Below, in pieces: positions 1-11,220 of a stretch of DNA of 64,000 nt (position 1 is the first letter of the stretch; the number at the start of each line of letters is the position of its first letter). Location: positions 18,975,835 through 19,039,834 of the forward strand of contig NC_003076.8 of the NCBI RefSeq assembly GCF_000001735.4, given 5' to 3'. This DNA is from Arabidopsis thaliana (lineage: Eukaryota > Streptophyta > Magnoliopsida > Brassicales > Brassicaceae). A program made the translations under genes and the position numbers. Below the pieces are notes generated by a model, which searched no databases, was not told the origin of the DNA, and saw nothing but the letters and a program-made list of their open reading frames with translations.

Positions 1-175
1 CGGTGCTAGGTTCATGGAAGCACTTAAGGAATTGGATTTGGAAGTGAATCATGCGAGTTTATCCGTTGTGAATGATTTGATGATTCAACAAGCTACGGTG
101 AAGATGGGGAGCCAATTTTTCAATCATGACCAGCTCAAAGTTGCTTTGATGACGAAAGTCGGAGAAAACTATTGA
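1..175 (+). CDS. MYC3: MYC3-like bHLH transcription factor, C-terminal end (partial)
   Basis: Only the 3' end lies in the window: codons start at base 2 and run 57 residues to TGA at 173-175. The visible part is the C-terminal ACT-like dimerisation region of MYC-type bHLH factors (core [18 protein letters not shown], followed by IQQATVKM). It closely matches the same region of the complete bHLH gene at 26885-28420, but its tail after VKM differs. MYC3 acts with MYC2 and MYC4 as a jasmonate-responsive regulator bound by JAZ repressors. Assignment to MYC3 (At5g46760) rests on the gene order that follows (VQ gene, PYL1, BOU), because the diagnostic N-terminus is outside the window. The 3' UTR probably extends to about 450-600. 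Confidence 0.85.
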   Translation, partial: GARFMEALKELDLEVNHASLSVVNDLMIQQATVKMGSQFFNHDQLKVALMTKVGENY

Positions 176-1659
176 ACAAAGTTGGCATATCAAAGAGGGG
201 AAACTAGTGTTTTCATCGATGAAATGGGATCGAATTTAGCGGGTAATGTATGGTCTTTTGTAAAGTAGTAAGTACTCATTTTGCATCACTCGCTTCATGT
301 TGTTAAATGTTGTTGTTCATTAGGAGAACTTGCTTAGTTCTTAGCTTAGTGTTATCATAAGCCTTAAGTGAGAAGGAAGTTGGAGACTAGAAGACCAGAG
401 AGAGTTAGCGAAATAATAAAATCTTTGGTTGTACTTGTATGTATATATATGTATGGAGTAAGATTAAGTGAGATCCTAAATTCTATTGAAGTTTTTTTAT
501 TCTATGATTGAATTTTTTTGTTAGTTTGTAACTTTGTAGTGTACATAAAGGTCCAAATTTATGAACTGTAGTGTACCAAAAAGCTGAGGAAAATAAGTGG
601 TTGTAAATGGGTTTTGCCTAGAGATAGTGCTCTTATCTTTGTAAGGGGGTATGAGGAAACTGTTTATAATGCCAAAAATGTGGAGACATGTGTGATTTGT
701 TTGTAAAAGAAACTAAAAGTTAAACCAAAGATTTGTTAGTTTTAAGTAATGAGTAGGAAGTCTTTTAGTGCCTATCTTATCTTATCTTATGTGTGAGTTT
801 GAGTATATCTCTATGTTTAGAGAGCCGTGTGATCTACCTATGTTTCTTAATTCTTATAGTCTTGTGTACATTAGTAACGACTAGTCTTTAAGTAGTTTAG
901 TAACATATATACCGCAAAAATCAAGATTTTCCGAATATTCTTTTTGGAACTGAGTTTGTAGTATCACAATTTGAATTTAAATCCGAAAATTTGCTAGTAG
1001 GTTTAGTCTCAAATTTTTGTTTAAACCAAAATGTGAAGGCATTTGATTTTCTGCAAACATGAAGAACATTTACTGCATAATCAACAATGAAAGTTGCCAA
1101 TAAGCTACTTTTCTCCACCATTGATGAGTTCTAATTAAAAACCACCAACTTAAGTTTTCATAATAAATTGAAAAATACTTTTCATGTAGTACCATAAAGT
1201 TGACCCCTCCTCTTTAAAGGATGTTAGAAAATTATAGCCATCTTTCATCTATCTTAGGTATATGTATATTAAATAGTTGTTCACTCATTCGTTCACACTA
1301 TAATTTTGTAATGAAAATATATATGACAACAACTATTGTTAATTCTTACAAAATTTGTCTTTGATTATAACCAACGACCAAAGACAGAAAACTCTCTCAT
1401 TTCTATGAAGGTTATAGTTGTTAATTAACGTGTGAGGCGATATCCCTACTTACACATGCAACGTGTGTGTTACCCAAAATCGAATTTACAAATATACACT
1501 TTTCACTAAAATTAGATTAGTTCTCGTTAGTCTTTTACTAAAATAAAACAAGAAACATATTACTAACTAAATAAAACCATATAGTCTCTCTTTCTTCTTC
1601 CTTGTCTCTCTCTCGCTCATTATTGATCTCCATTGTCGTAAGGAGATCGCAAAAAAGCC
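176..1659. other. Intergenic; MYC3 3' UTR and upstream region of next gene
   Basis: No coding potential seen. It contains a short CTTAT microsatellite near 775-795 and, just before the next gene, a pyrimidine-rich TCTCTC stretch (about 1585-1630) typical of Arabidopsis 5' leaders. Confidence 0.6.
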
Positions 1660-2061
1660 ATGAGCCTAAATTGTCTATCATGTCAAGCCCTTCCACGAAC
1701 AGATTCCAACAAAGATGTTGATCTCTCCGGTCCTGGACCACCAAGGGTCGAGATTAACAATGTTCTAGGTAAAACATGTTGTGTAAATCCTATTGGTGGG
1801 AGAAATTGGTCAGGGAATTTGAGTCCTAGGATCTATGAGAAGATTGGACGGCCAGGATCGTCTTTAGCGCATAAGATGAAGAAGGTGAAAAAGATTCATC
1901 ACGTTAGGCTAAGTGGTCCTGTTGGTTCTAGCCCTAGCAATGTACCAACCCGGCCGGAACAACCAAAGCTCGTAAGGAGCACTGGAGTCCGAAGGAATTG
2001 GAGTTTTGAGAATTTGAGAGATCAAGGATTAATAGAAGAAAAAAGGAAGATTAACATATGA
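1660..2061 (+). CDS. Small basic protein of unknown function (133 aa)
   Basis: Single open exon of 133 codons with ATG at 1660, preceded by a CT-rich leader. The product is basic and probably soluble, with no signal peptide or membrane segment. Visible landmarks are an N-terminal MSLNCLSCQALPRTDS containing a CxxC, a GRNWSGNLSP patch in the middle, and a C-terminal RRNWSFENLRDQG motif; the repeated 'RNWS' suggests two related short linear motifs. I recognise no domain and assign no activity. By gene order it should be At5g46770. Single-exon structure, complex composition and position between known genes favour a real gene. Confidence 0.7.
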   Translation: MSLNCLSCQALPRTDSNKDVDLSGPGPPRVEINNVLGKTCCVNPIGGRNWSGNLSPRIYEKIGRPGSSLAHKMKKVKKIHHVRLSGPVGSSPSNVPTRPEQPKLVRSTGVRRNWSFENLRDQGLIEEKRKINI

Positions 2062-3230
2062 ATATATGATCAATGATTGATCATGATTCTGAGATTTTAT
2101 ATAAATGTGAGAGGATAAAGCTGATTACATATAGTTTCAAATCCAGATTCGTGATTATATAATCGTGATAGAATATGTGAGATGTATAATAGTATTATTT
2201 GGACGACAAAACGTTTCCATTGATTTATTACTTGTCACGTTTTGTTCTCTTTGAATATTTGTTTTTATGTTTCTTTTTTGTCTTTGAATGAAAACGTAAT
2301 TTCATTAAAGTGTTTTGTTTCTTTTCTAAAATCGTTTTCATATCTGTTTTCGAGTTTCTTGCGTAACACGAGAGATCATCCTTATTGGTGGTATACTATT
2401 CCATCTAAATAGCCAAATTGCATAAGCAGTAAAGCTTTTGCTATCTTTCAGAAAATTATTAGTAACCAACAAAGCAACAAAAAATCAATCATAAGAGAAA
2501 CAAGAAAACTTATCTCTAATTCTCTAAGAGTATTATGACTCGACTTAAAAGTTAAGTAAATCATCATTACAATTGGGCCTACTTTCGCACTGCGTAATTT
2601 CGAAATAATTAATACACAATTGACATGGCAGATTTTGTTTCGAATCGTCATGACATATACTTTTGTGGTATAGCTTCGTTTCTTTAATCGTTATCCATAT
2701 CGGCATATCGCTATATAGTACAAACTATACCATTGCAATACAAGATATACGGTTTTAACAATCACACCAATCATAAAGTAATATCAACGTTACTAAAACA
2801 ATATTCTCAGCTATTTCACATCGCTAGTTTAACGATAAGAGATGTAACAGTTCTACAATTTTTCGACGATCTATTAGATTATCAACACTTGTATAATCAA
2901 CTTTAGTCTGATCAATCGTAGTAAAACCATGGTATAAAAAATACGACTCCTAAATAATCAACTTTAGTCTTTAGTCATATTATAAACACTAATCCTCAAC
3001 TTGTTTACGTATGTATCCTAAATTCCTAATTTTAATCCACTTGTTGGTTGTATCTAGTAAAAAATCGAATAGTTATCAGAAACTAGTTTTAAATTAAGAT
3101 TTAACAACTTAATGGAGAGAAAAAGAGAGACAAAAAGTCAAAGTTTCTTTTTTAAAGCCTCTTGTTTTGTTCTTCTTCTCTTGTTTCTTCTTTTCCAATC
3201 TTCATTTTTCCAGTCAAATTCAGAAAACGC
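2062..3230. other. Intergenic and 5' leader of the VQ gene
   Basis: AT-rich, with no gene seen. The last 100 bases or so (about 3130-3230) are pyrimidine-rich and look like the first untranslated exon of the VQ gene, ending at a consensus donor (GTAAGT) at 3231. Confidence 0.55.
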
Positions 3231-3393
3231 GTAAGTTCTCTTTCTCGTTAAAAGGGTTTGTTATAAAACCCTTGATTTTACTTGTTTTAGAGAGGTTCTT
3301 GGTTTAAATCTTCTTGTGGTTTAAGTCTTTGTGGTTTCTCTAATATTTTCTTCCCAAGATTTGGATTTGCTCTGTTTTGTTTGTTTGTTTCAG
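3231..3393 (+). other. 5' UTR intron of the VQ gene
   Basis: Donor GTAAGT at 3231, T-rich tract and acceptor TTTCAG ending at 3393, nine bases upstream of the ATG. Inferred from splice consensus only. Confidence 0.55.
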
Positions 3394-3401
3394 TTTTAAT
3401 A

Positions 3402-4115
3402 ATGGATGATCAGAGTAATCGTGGTAATGATAATCATAATAATGATCATCATCATCATCATCTTGGTGTGAATAAGATGGGAAAAAACATTCGTAAAGAT
3501 CCACCAAACCAACAAAATCAACAACAAAACCCTCAAGCTTTGGTTTACAACATCAACAAAACCGATTTCAGATCCATTGTTCAGCAGCTAACCGGACTCG
3601 GTTCAACTTCTTCCGTCAATCCTCCGCAAACAAACCATCCAAAACCTCCAAATTCACGGTTGGTTAAAGTTAGACCGGCTCCTTTGACCCAACTCAACCA
3701 TCCTCCACCTCCACCTCCACCTCCACCGCCGGTTCAATCAGTTCCAATTGCATCTGAACCGGTTCAGCCTGTTAACCAATTTTCGAGTAACCCGGCTGAA
3801 TCTCCCATCTCGGCCTATATGCGTTACCTAATCGAATCAAGCCCTGTCGGAAACCGAGTGCAGCCACAAAACCAAAACCCGGTTCAACCATCAACCGGTT
3901 TATTTCAGTCACATCAAACCGGTCCTAATCCAATGTCGTTCCAGTCTCCAGCTTCACAGTTTGCTTTGTCACCGCAGCCAAGATCACCATTTCCTTTGTT
4001 CTCACCCAATTTTGCATTTTCACCTCGGTTTTTAGGCGGTAGTAACGAATCGCTACCACCGCCATCACCGGGTTTTTTCTTTCCATTGCTTAGTCCATTA
4101 TGGAAAAATCAATAG
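3402..4115 (+). CDS. VQ32: VQ-motif protein (237 aa)
   Basis: VQ proteins are plant-specific nuclear cofactors that usually bind WRKY factors. The motif is FRSIVQQLTG at residues 56-65, matching FxxxVQxLTG. The N-terminus is Asn/His-rich with a five-His run (residues 16-20), followed by Gln-rich and Pro-rich stretches (ten prolines near residue 110); the rest is Ser/Pro-rich and predicted disordered, as usual for the family. I chose ATG 3402 because the open frame extends upstream only to a TTG and there is a good intron in the leader (donor 3231, acceptor AG at 3392-3393), which puts the upstream codons in the intron. One coding exon is typical of VQ genes. Locus by order At5g46780; the symbol VQ32 is from memory and less certain than the family. 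Confidence 0.9.
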   Translation: MDDQSNRGNDNHNNDHHHHHLGVNKMGKNIRKDPPNQQNQQQNPQALVYNINKTDFRSIVQQLTGLGSTSSVNPPQTNHPKPPNSRLVKVRPAPLTQLNHPPPPPPPPPPVQSVPIASEPVQPVNQFSSNPAESPISAYMRYLIESSPVGNRVQPQNQNPVQPSTGLFQSHQTGPNPMSFQSPASQFALSPQPRSPFPLFSPNFAFSPRFLGGSNESLPPPSPGFFFPLLSPLWKNQ

Positions 4116-4315
4116 TTGAATATAGTAGCAGTGTATTAATAATCCTGATGGTGGATTAAGTGCTCCAAGTTGTAAGCATTATGTAATTTGAAATAGCTAG
4201 AAAGAAAATTGCTCATTTCATTATGTATTTGACTGTTGATAAACTAAGGCCAATATCGAGATTCAACATCAATGTGTTAATCGTTTTTTTTATCCTCATG
4301 ATGAGTTTAGATGCA

Positions 4316-5663
4316 ATTTTGTTTGGGTTGGCTGATTTTATAACCATAAACTAATTGCATTCTCAGCTTTTACCTTAACACTTTTTGCCTCTTAAATTTC
4401 CACCATAAACTTTGATAATTCTTTAAATTACAACATGTACTTTCAGATTCATCCTTAAACATACATTTCCAATTGAACCAGTCATTAAACCGGGAATAAC
4501 CACAAATCCGCGTTTACTGTACCGCGATTGCGATTTACTCGATTACTCACCTATATCCGTTAAGAAAAGGGTTGACTGATTTTATAGCCATAAACTAATT
4601 GCATTCTCAGCTTTCCCCCCTCCACACTTTTTATTCCTAAAATTTTCACCATAAACTTTGATAATTCTTAAAATTGCAACATGTACTTTCAGATTCATCC
4701 TTAAAAATATGATTTCAATTGAACCGGTCATTAAACCGAGATTAACCACAAATCCGCGTTTATTATACCGCTATTGTGATTTACCCGACTAATCCCACAC
4801 CCGTTAAGAAAACGACGTCGTTTTGTCTTTGTTTTATAATGTGAATCTATCTATATATGTTATGTGTTGTGTTAATTGGTAAGGAAAATGACAAATCGAA
4901 CTAGATAAAACTTCTAATCATAAGGATAGATAAGACTCCAAATCAATCAGTCAACCTAAATAATATCATCTTAAAGAGAATCAACTTCCGAAAATACATC
5001 ATCCAAAATAGACAAAAGAGGTTGAAGATTGTTCCAATGACAATCTAAATCAATAAAGAACTAGAACTACTCTCATTGATCACATAGATTGCTTCTTTGT
5101 GTGAGTGTGATTGTATCGGCTCCATGTGGTGTTTCTTGAAGCTCCATTGTCGGCTTACAAAACAACATTGTTTTCTTAACGGTGTGGGTGATTAGTTGGG
5201 TAAATCACAATCGCGGTACAGTAAACGCGGATATGTGGTTAATCTCGGTTTAATGACCGGTTCAATTGGAAACATATTTTTAAGGATGAATCTGAAAGTA
5301 CATGTTGCAATTTTAAGAATTATCGAAGTTTATGGTGGAAATTTCAGGAGCAAAAAGTGTGGAGGGAAAAGCAGAGAATGCAATTAGTTTATGGCTATAA
5401 AATCAGCCAACCCTTCTTAACGGAGATAGGTGATTAATCGGGTAAATCGCAATCGTGGTATAGTAAACGCGGATTTGTGGTTAATCCCAGTTTAATGATC
5501 GGTTCAATTGGAAATGTATGTTTAAGGATGAATCCGAAAGTACATGTTGTAATTTAAAGAATTATCAAAATTTATGGTGAAAATTTAAGAGGCAAAAAGT
5601 GTTGGGGTAAAAGCTGAAAATGCAATTAGTTTATGCTATAAAATCAGCCAACCCATTTTGTTT
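4316..5663. mobile_element. Non-autonomous Mutator-like element (MULE) with doubled terminal arms
   Basis: The element runs 4325-5654 and is flanked by a perfect 9-bp direct repeat, ATTTTGTTT (4316-4324 and 5655-5663), the length made by Mutator-type transposases. Its ends are perfect inverted repeats (GGGTTGGCTGATTTTATA and complement). Each arm is doubled: a unit of about 244 bp occurs twice on the left (4325-4568 and 4569-4812) and twice inverted on the right (about 5168-5413 and 5414-5654). The single-copy core is about 355 bp. No transposase; short open frames inside are chance. Inner and outer units differ by scattered substitutions. Confidence 0.9.
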
Positions 5664-8228
5664 GGTCTTTAGTTTGAAAAGTATGCGAGTCTAGCTAGAC
5701 CTATACCAAAATGACAAACTACATGTTTACAATGTCTTATATTTATTTTTGTTTGCATAAAATCATAATCTCAATTTTTATATATATGAATTGCTATTTG
5801 TTACAAATTCCCATTTTCGTGATTTTTTTTTCTTTTTTTTTTCTTATGTTCTGTGAATTTTGTGTCATGTCACGATTGTGTGGTTTCATTATAAATCCAA
5901 TCAATGAAATGTTGTTATGGATCAATTTCGTTTTACAAGTATTGGTGATTCAACTTAACATGTGGGAAAATGATACAAGTGTAGTCTCTCATCATTTTGA
6001 CATAGTACAAAATGTCACTAAAACGCATTTGAGAAAATGTGTCTAAATTTGTGTGAAAATTCTTCAAATTTGTTGAACCTAATAGACGCACCCCTATACC
6101 TTGTACCAAACTTGCTAGTTGCTAACGTCGTTAGAGGCATAATCATTCTTTTGAATGACTTTCAAGTAGCAAGTGCATACGATATGGGACATTGACTACT
6201 CGAAAAAGATAAAACACTCTATATATTCAAAATCTCAACAGTTGACGGGAAGATGGATCCAGCATACTCAATCATTAGATATAACATCACAAGCTTCGAC
6301 TATCCTAACAGTAAGTAAGATATAATATGAGGTAAACACCAAGTGTCTTGATCGTTTTTCTTCATTGTGCAGGCTTATTAGTTATTACTCCAGAACCTGA
6401 GATATAATTGCCAGAAGGACATGTTGCTCTGATCCGTAGACATCATTTGGCGCAAAAATATTAATTTTATTATGTTCTTTGCCAAAAGTTACCAATCAGA
6501 GTAATTGGGCAGAAAAAATATTTTTGTTGGTTCACCATCATTAAAGTCTGGAGCCTTTGATTTCACTTTTTTATTTTTTTTATCCTCCAATAAAATAAAC
6601 CCAAAATTAATTTTCTGACTTTTATTTATTAACCAAGTTGGCAACTTGTAGTACCCCACTAGATTTGTCCCTTTCCCTAATGGAATAAAACTAGAAGCAT
6701 CTTCAGTTCCTCACCTTTTTTGCTTCAATTACTAAATACAATCAATTACTTTTTAAAATAAATAGATAAACCGAAACTAATCATTATATTTTTCCACTAG
6801 TTTCTGAATTATAATGAATATTCTACTTATAAGATTTACATAGATTACTAGAAAACATTTAGTTAGTCAACTACTAAAACATTTTCATTCAACAACCAAT
6901 TTGGATTTTTATTTTTTAAACCAATTTGGAAACATGAAAACTAAAATAAGCATATAATGAGAGCACACAAAAGAAAACGCATATACAAAAGAAGTAGTAC
7001 TAGTGTTCTCCCACAATTGCCAGGAAGTATATAAAAAGGAGTGGCTCCCATAATTTGTCGTCGTCCAACCATATTTGAGAAAATAGATTTTATGTAACAA
7101 AAGTATTTCAGTGTTGTCTCATGATGGATCATCCAATCTTTTTGATCAAAAAAAAAAAAGATGGATCATCCAATTCTGGAGTCTCTAATAATCGGGAAAA
7201 AGAAATCGAGTACAGTTTATTTTTGTTGGTCAGGCACTTAGCCACTCAGGCTCATCAGACAAAGCGATGACCATAACATAATTATAATTAGGTGTATTGA
7301 CAAAAAAAAAAAGAAAAAAAAAGGAGGATCATAATTAGATGTAAAAAATGGTGAGCTCTCTCCAAATTTTAAAATGAAAAATAAAAGAGTTCAAATTATA
7401 ATGGGCTTTTTCGTCGTTCAAAGCCCTTTCCCCTTCAACAGTAATTAGTTTTTGAACGTAATAATGTTACTGGAGCGCGAAAACTTAAGCAAAATTAGCA
7501 CAAAAATACAAAAATTAAATTTTACAACGAAATTGTAAATAAAAAAATAAAAAAAATTATTGAACAAAAAAAAAACTAATGCAACGGTTTTTTTTTTTAG
7601 GTTTTTTTTTTTGTCATTAACGCTAGAAAACAAATAATTTTGCGAATTTACGAATTGCCAAAATTGACTTATAAATACTGCCAATTTTCAGACATTAAGC
7701 TTTTATTCGTTTTATTATGAAAAGTTACTACACACAACACTATATTAAAACATACGCTATAAATAAATATGTATCGAAGAACAAAAAAAATATCATTATT
7801 TTTCCATCTGACCTAGAAATCTATTCCATGCATATATCATTTCAAATACAAAAATTGAATAAAACAAGAATACTAATAACCTACAAAATAGTACAATCTA
7901 CACAACAGTTAAAGAAAACTAACTACTATAATTAGTATGTTATCATTCCTGTATAATTTATCTTGTCAACCAATTGAATAAACGAACTACTATAATTAGT
8001 ATGTTATCATTCCTAATTCTATGATATAACAAGTATGTTATTAAATTTAACCTATCTCGACCATTCCAATTATCCAGGAGACTGATTTTTTTTAAAAAAT
8101 AAAACATAACCATAAAATCAAACAAGGAAATTACAATTCAAGAGAAGAAAAAAAACGTTTTACAAATCAAAATAAAAATTAAAACTCCCCCAATTTAGAA
8201 ACATTTTTCTTTCCCCCAAATTTCATCA
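5664..8228. other. Intergenic, AT-rich, with a decayed gene-like stretch
   Basis: Mostly A/T-rich sequence with poly-A/T runs (for example 7148-7160, 7300-7325, 7560-7610). No intact gene. The part at 6090-6450 looks like decayed coding sequence and has its own entry. Confidence 0.5.
6090..6450 (+). pseudogene. Possible decayed gene fragment of unknown family
   Basis: Read on the + strand, 6100-6310 gives a protein-like stretch (ANVVRGIIILLNDFQ, then AYDMGH, a stop, LLEKDKTLYIFKISTVDGK and DPAYSIIRYNITSFDYPN), followed by a GTAAGT donor near 6312. After an acceptor-like GTGCAG near 6373 comes LLVITPEPEI, a stop and LPEGHVALIRRHHLAQ. Two pieces in plausible exon arrangement with internal stops suggest a dead host-gene fragment. 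I do not recognise the family. Confidence 0.35.
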
Positions 8229-8894
8229 TTACCTAACCTGAGAAGAGTTGTTGTTGTTGTTGTTCCGGTTCATAGCTTCAGTGATCGAAGCAAGTTTCTG
8301 AAGATTCAATCTAATAACCGTATCAGCAAACAATCTCGTATCTTCCTCCGAATTACCTTCCGGTACATCAACAACATAAGATTCCAAAACAACGGTCCAG
8401 ATCCTTTCTTCTTCTTCTTCTTTCTCAAATCTATGAACCGTCGTAACCGATTTATAATTCCTCAGCCTATGTTCACCACCGGTTATACTAAACCCAGTCA
8501 CTCTCCGATCATCGTCCAACAGATCTAATCTCTCTCGAGACGTATTCGCCGGTAATCCACTTATCACGTTCACGTCGCGCGTGCATCCCACTCGCATCTC
8601 GAAATCTTCACTCACGTTACAGCTTTTGATGAAGTGTTTGTAAATCTGTGGCCTATCGAAACGTCTCACCACGGACCATACTGTTTCCGGCGGCGCGTGG
8701 ATTCGCTGAGCTAGGAGAGATGAGCAACGGCCGTTACCGAGTTGGTACGTGTGGAACTCGGCGATTGATTGGGAGAGTTGGGTGAATTCGTCTTGAGTTA
8801 AATCGGAAGGCATGGTTTGGTGATGGAGTGTTGAGATTCTCTGGCTGTTCTCTTCTTCGTTTACTGGTGAGGAGGAGGACTCTGAATTCGCCAT
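8229..8894 (-). CDS. PYL1: Abscisic acid receptor PYL1 (221 aa)
   Basis: START/Bet v 1-fold ABA receptor of the PYR/PYL/RCAR family. With ABA bound it closes its gate and inhibits clade A PP2C phosphatases, releasing SnRK2 kinases, in cytosol and nucleus. All hallmarks are visible: the ABA carboxylate-binding lysine K86 (in IYKHF), the gate loop SGLPA at residues 112-116, the latch EHRL at 141-144, and the C-terminal helix (residues about 187-208). An Asn/Ser-rich tail ends the protein. The start is ATG at 8892-8894, giving the known 221 aa; the frame is open 44 codons further upstream, but those residues are a pyrimidine-rich leader. Intronless, as for most subfamily members. By order At5g46790. 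Confidence 0.97.
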   Translation of the reverse strand: MANSESSSSPVNEEENSQRISTLHHQTMPSDLTQDEFTQLSQSIAEFHTYQLGNGRCSSLLAQRIHAPPETVWSVVRRFDRPQIYKHFIKSCNVSEDFEMRVGCTRDVNVISGLPANTSRERLDLLDDDRRVTGFSITGGEHRLRNYKSVTTVHRFEKEEEEERIWTVVLESYVVDVPEGNSEEDTRLFADTVIRLNLQKLASITEAMNRNNNNNNSSQVR

Positions 8895-11220
8895 TGATAT
8901 TGTTTGTTGAAACTTGAAAGAGAGAAGTTGAAAATTTGAAGGAAGAAGAAAGAGAAGAAGGGTATATTTGGAATTTAATAGACTTGAGTTTTTTTTAATG
9001 GCTATCACATAAATGTCATTAGGCACTGAATCTTTCTACTTTTAGTTGATAATTACTATATTTGTAGACACGTACATCAAAATTAGTAACTATTACAAAT
9101 TTACGTAATATTTTTGTAGATTCTAAAATAATACTACAAAAAAAATATATATCCGTTCATTATAATAGATGGAATTATTTTGCTGAATTCGAAAAATCTG
9201 ATTTAATTTAATGAACAATAACACACAGTTTAGTTAGACTTATCATATTATTCATCCATCTATATTCTGATTGAAATGTATAAACTATATAGTTAAAATT
9301 ATATATATATGATACTAATTAAAAATATCTTGAACGAGTTAAACTATATAGTTAAAATTAGAATAACTCATTTTATCATATTCTTCATGAATTCCTACTA
9401 TTTTATATTAATCATCACTTTGGTAAATATATTACAAATGAAATTGGTCAACTCGTAATAGAAATGCAATTAAATTATAAAATAAAAAATTATTTACGGG
9501 AGTTGAATTATTTTTTTGTTGGCAACCGTAGAAATTTTGATTAGATGCTCAAATATAGAATCATTATTTATTCGAATGCATTTAAAGGTTAGCCATTAGC
9601 CTTTGTTCGTGAAGCTATTATAAGCCTATACCTATATTACTTATCTTAATCTATAACTCCCAATTTCTCTCGAAACTAAATAATTGTAAAGATTAAAACA
9701 ATTTTCAGTTACATAAAAAAAATATACTTGTAAAGATTAAAACATTTTACTTGTACTAGAGAATTTTTATCAAGTGATAATTAAATGTGAGCAACTGAGC
9801 ATGAAGCCTCCGTGTCATATACTTACTAGTTTTGGCCATGTTTATTTATCTGCAACCGAAATGGGCAAATTACTTTTTTCTCTTATCACCTTGACTTTTG
9901 TTTTTTCTATTAAAATTATTTTTAATATTATGGCTGTGAATGGTGACTGCGTTTTGCGGTACGCAAAAAGTGCGGTGCGGTTCAAATAGTAATGAAAATC
10001 AGCACTGTTGCGATACGGTTTTAAGTGCGGTTTTGGTCACCATTCACAGCCTATAAATCATTATACTTTTGTCCAAAAAAAAATATAAAAAATCATTACA
10101 GTAAATAGTTTATTTTTTGTTACAAAGATATAATTGGGTACGTAAGAAGTAGAATCCAAGAGATACGGTAGGTACAAGTTATAAATCATAAAAAGTAGTC
10201 TCCAGCTGTTTTTTTTGGCGTCTTGTAGACATTTAATTTTTATGTCAAGTATATACTTGCACATTGCACTTGTATATCAAATTTGATGATTATAACAATG
10301 ATTTAGTTAAATATCCAGAGTGTAAAATTATATTGCTAAACACTATACCTAAACGATTTTTCTATAAAATTTTATCATTACGCTAAATTAATTTTTTCAA
10401 AATTTTAAATGAAAAGGACAATAGTGCTCTCAAACTGGTATGATTAAATTTTCCTAAAGTTAAAGTTAGAAAATAATTAATATATTTATGAATAGATAGA
10501 TTGCTATATATATTCTTTAGCATTATAGAGATAATAAAAGTATCAAAAAGTCCATTTGGTGGAATAATATTGATTCTGATCATTGCGAATTTTTTTATTC
10601 TAAAAGGCTTGAAAGAATTTTCAAATATAATATTTTCAAGAATCCACTCACCATGTTATAATGGAATGTACATTGATTAAAAAAAAAAAGAGTAGTGGAA
10701 TATACAGTGAGTGATACATATCTCTACATCCACACATTTGCATTTTTTTGGAGAGTGGTTGCTTTAATAGTCCAGCCTAAAATTTAGTATAACAACAGAT
10801 TTTTTTTTTATCATTATATAGTAGATTTTGGCTACATTGCTTTGGAGTTTCGATAAGCAGAGCATATATTTCTTTTGTCTTTTTTCAAGAGCATATATAT
10901 GCTAAAACATAGTTTATGGTTGTCACAAAAAAAAAAAAAATAGTTGATGTCGATTAATATATACTTGTAGTCCCTACTGCTAACTTTTCAGTTTTATTTT
11001 AGGTCTGTTTTAGAAAATCATGTTAACTCTAAATCGAAACTAATTAATCCAGTTGTTTGCTACGATCATGTCAAAAGCCGAGCTTATCTAGTATCTAGAT
11101 ACACAGCAATAAAAAAAGAGTTTAAGCAAAACTCGACAATCCTAAAGTTTGATGGGTAAAGAAAAACTTAGATTTAAACAAATACGAAATAATGCATAGT
11201 CCATGAAATTTTAGATAAAA
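8895..11220. other. Intergenic between PYL1 and the MSP2-like gene
   Basis: Very AT-rich, no gene seen. Contains a short inverted-repeat element at 9932-10051. The right part (from about 10050) lies downstream of the minus-strand gene ending at 11221; the left part is the PYL1 upstream region. Confidence 0.5.
9932..10051. mobile_element. Short MITE-like element with 16-bp perfect inverted ends
   Basis: A 120-bp unit begins GGCTGTGAATGGTGAC and ends with its exact complement (10036-10051). The interior has G/C-richer repeats of the type GCGGT/GTGCGG, unlike the AT-rich surroundings. Both flanks read TAT (9929-9931 and 10052-10054), possibly a 3-bp target duplication; no 8-bp duplication is visible, so the superfamily is undecided. 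Confidence 0.6.

Noticed and set aside
5196-5387. 63-codon frame inside the Mutator-like element
   Set aside because: Lies in the inverted arm; its mirror in the other arm units is not open, so it is chance.
5711-6046. 111-codon hydrophobic open frame
   Set aside because: Composition is that of translated AT-rich DNA (Phe/Ile/Leu/Tyr runs), with no promoter, splice or domain support.
8895-9026. Forty-four extra N-terminal codons for PYL1
   Set aside because: The in-frame extension is pyrimidine-rich leader; the internal ATG gives the known 221-residue receptor.
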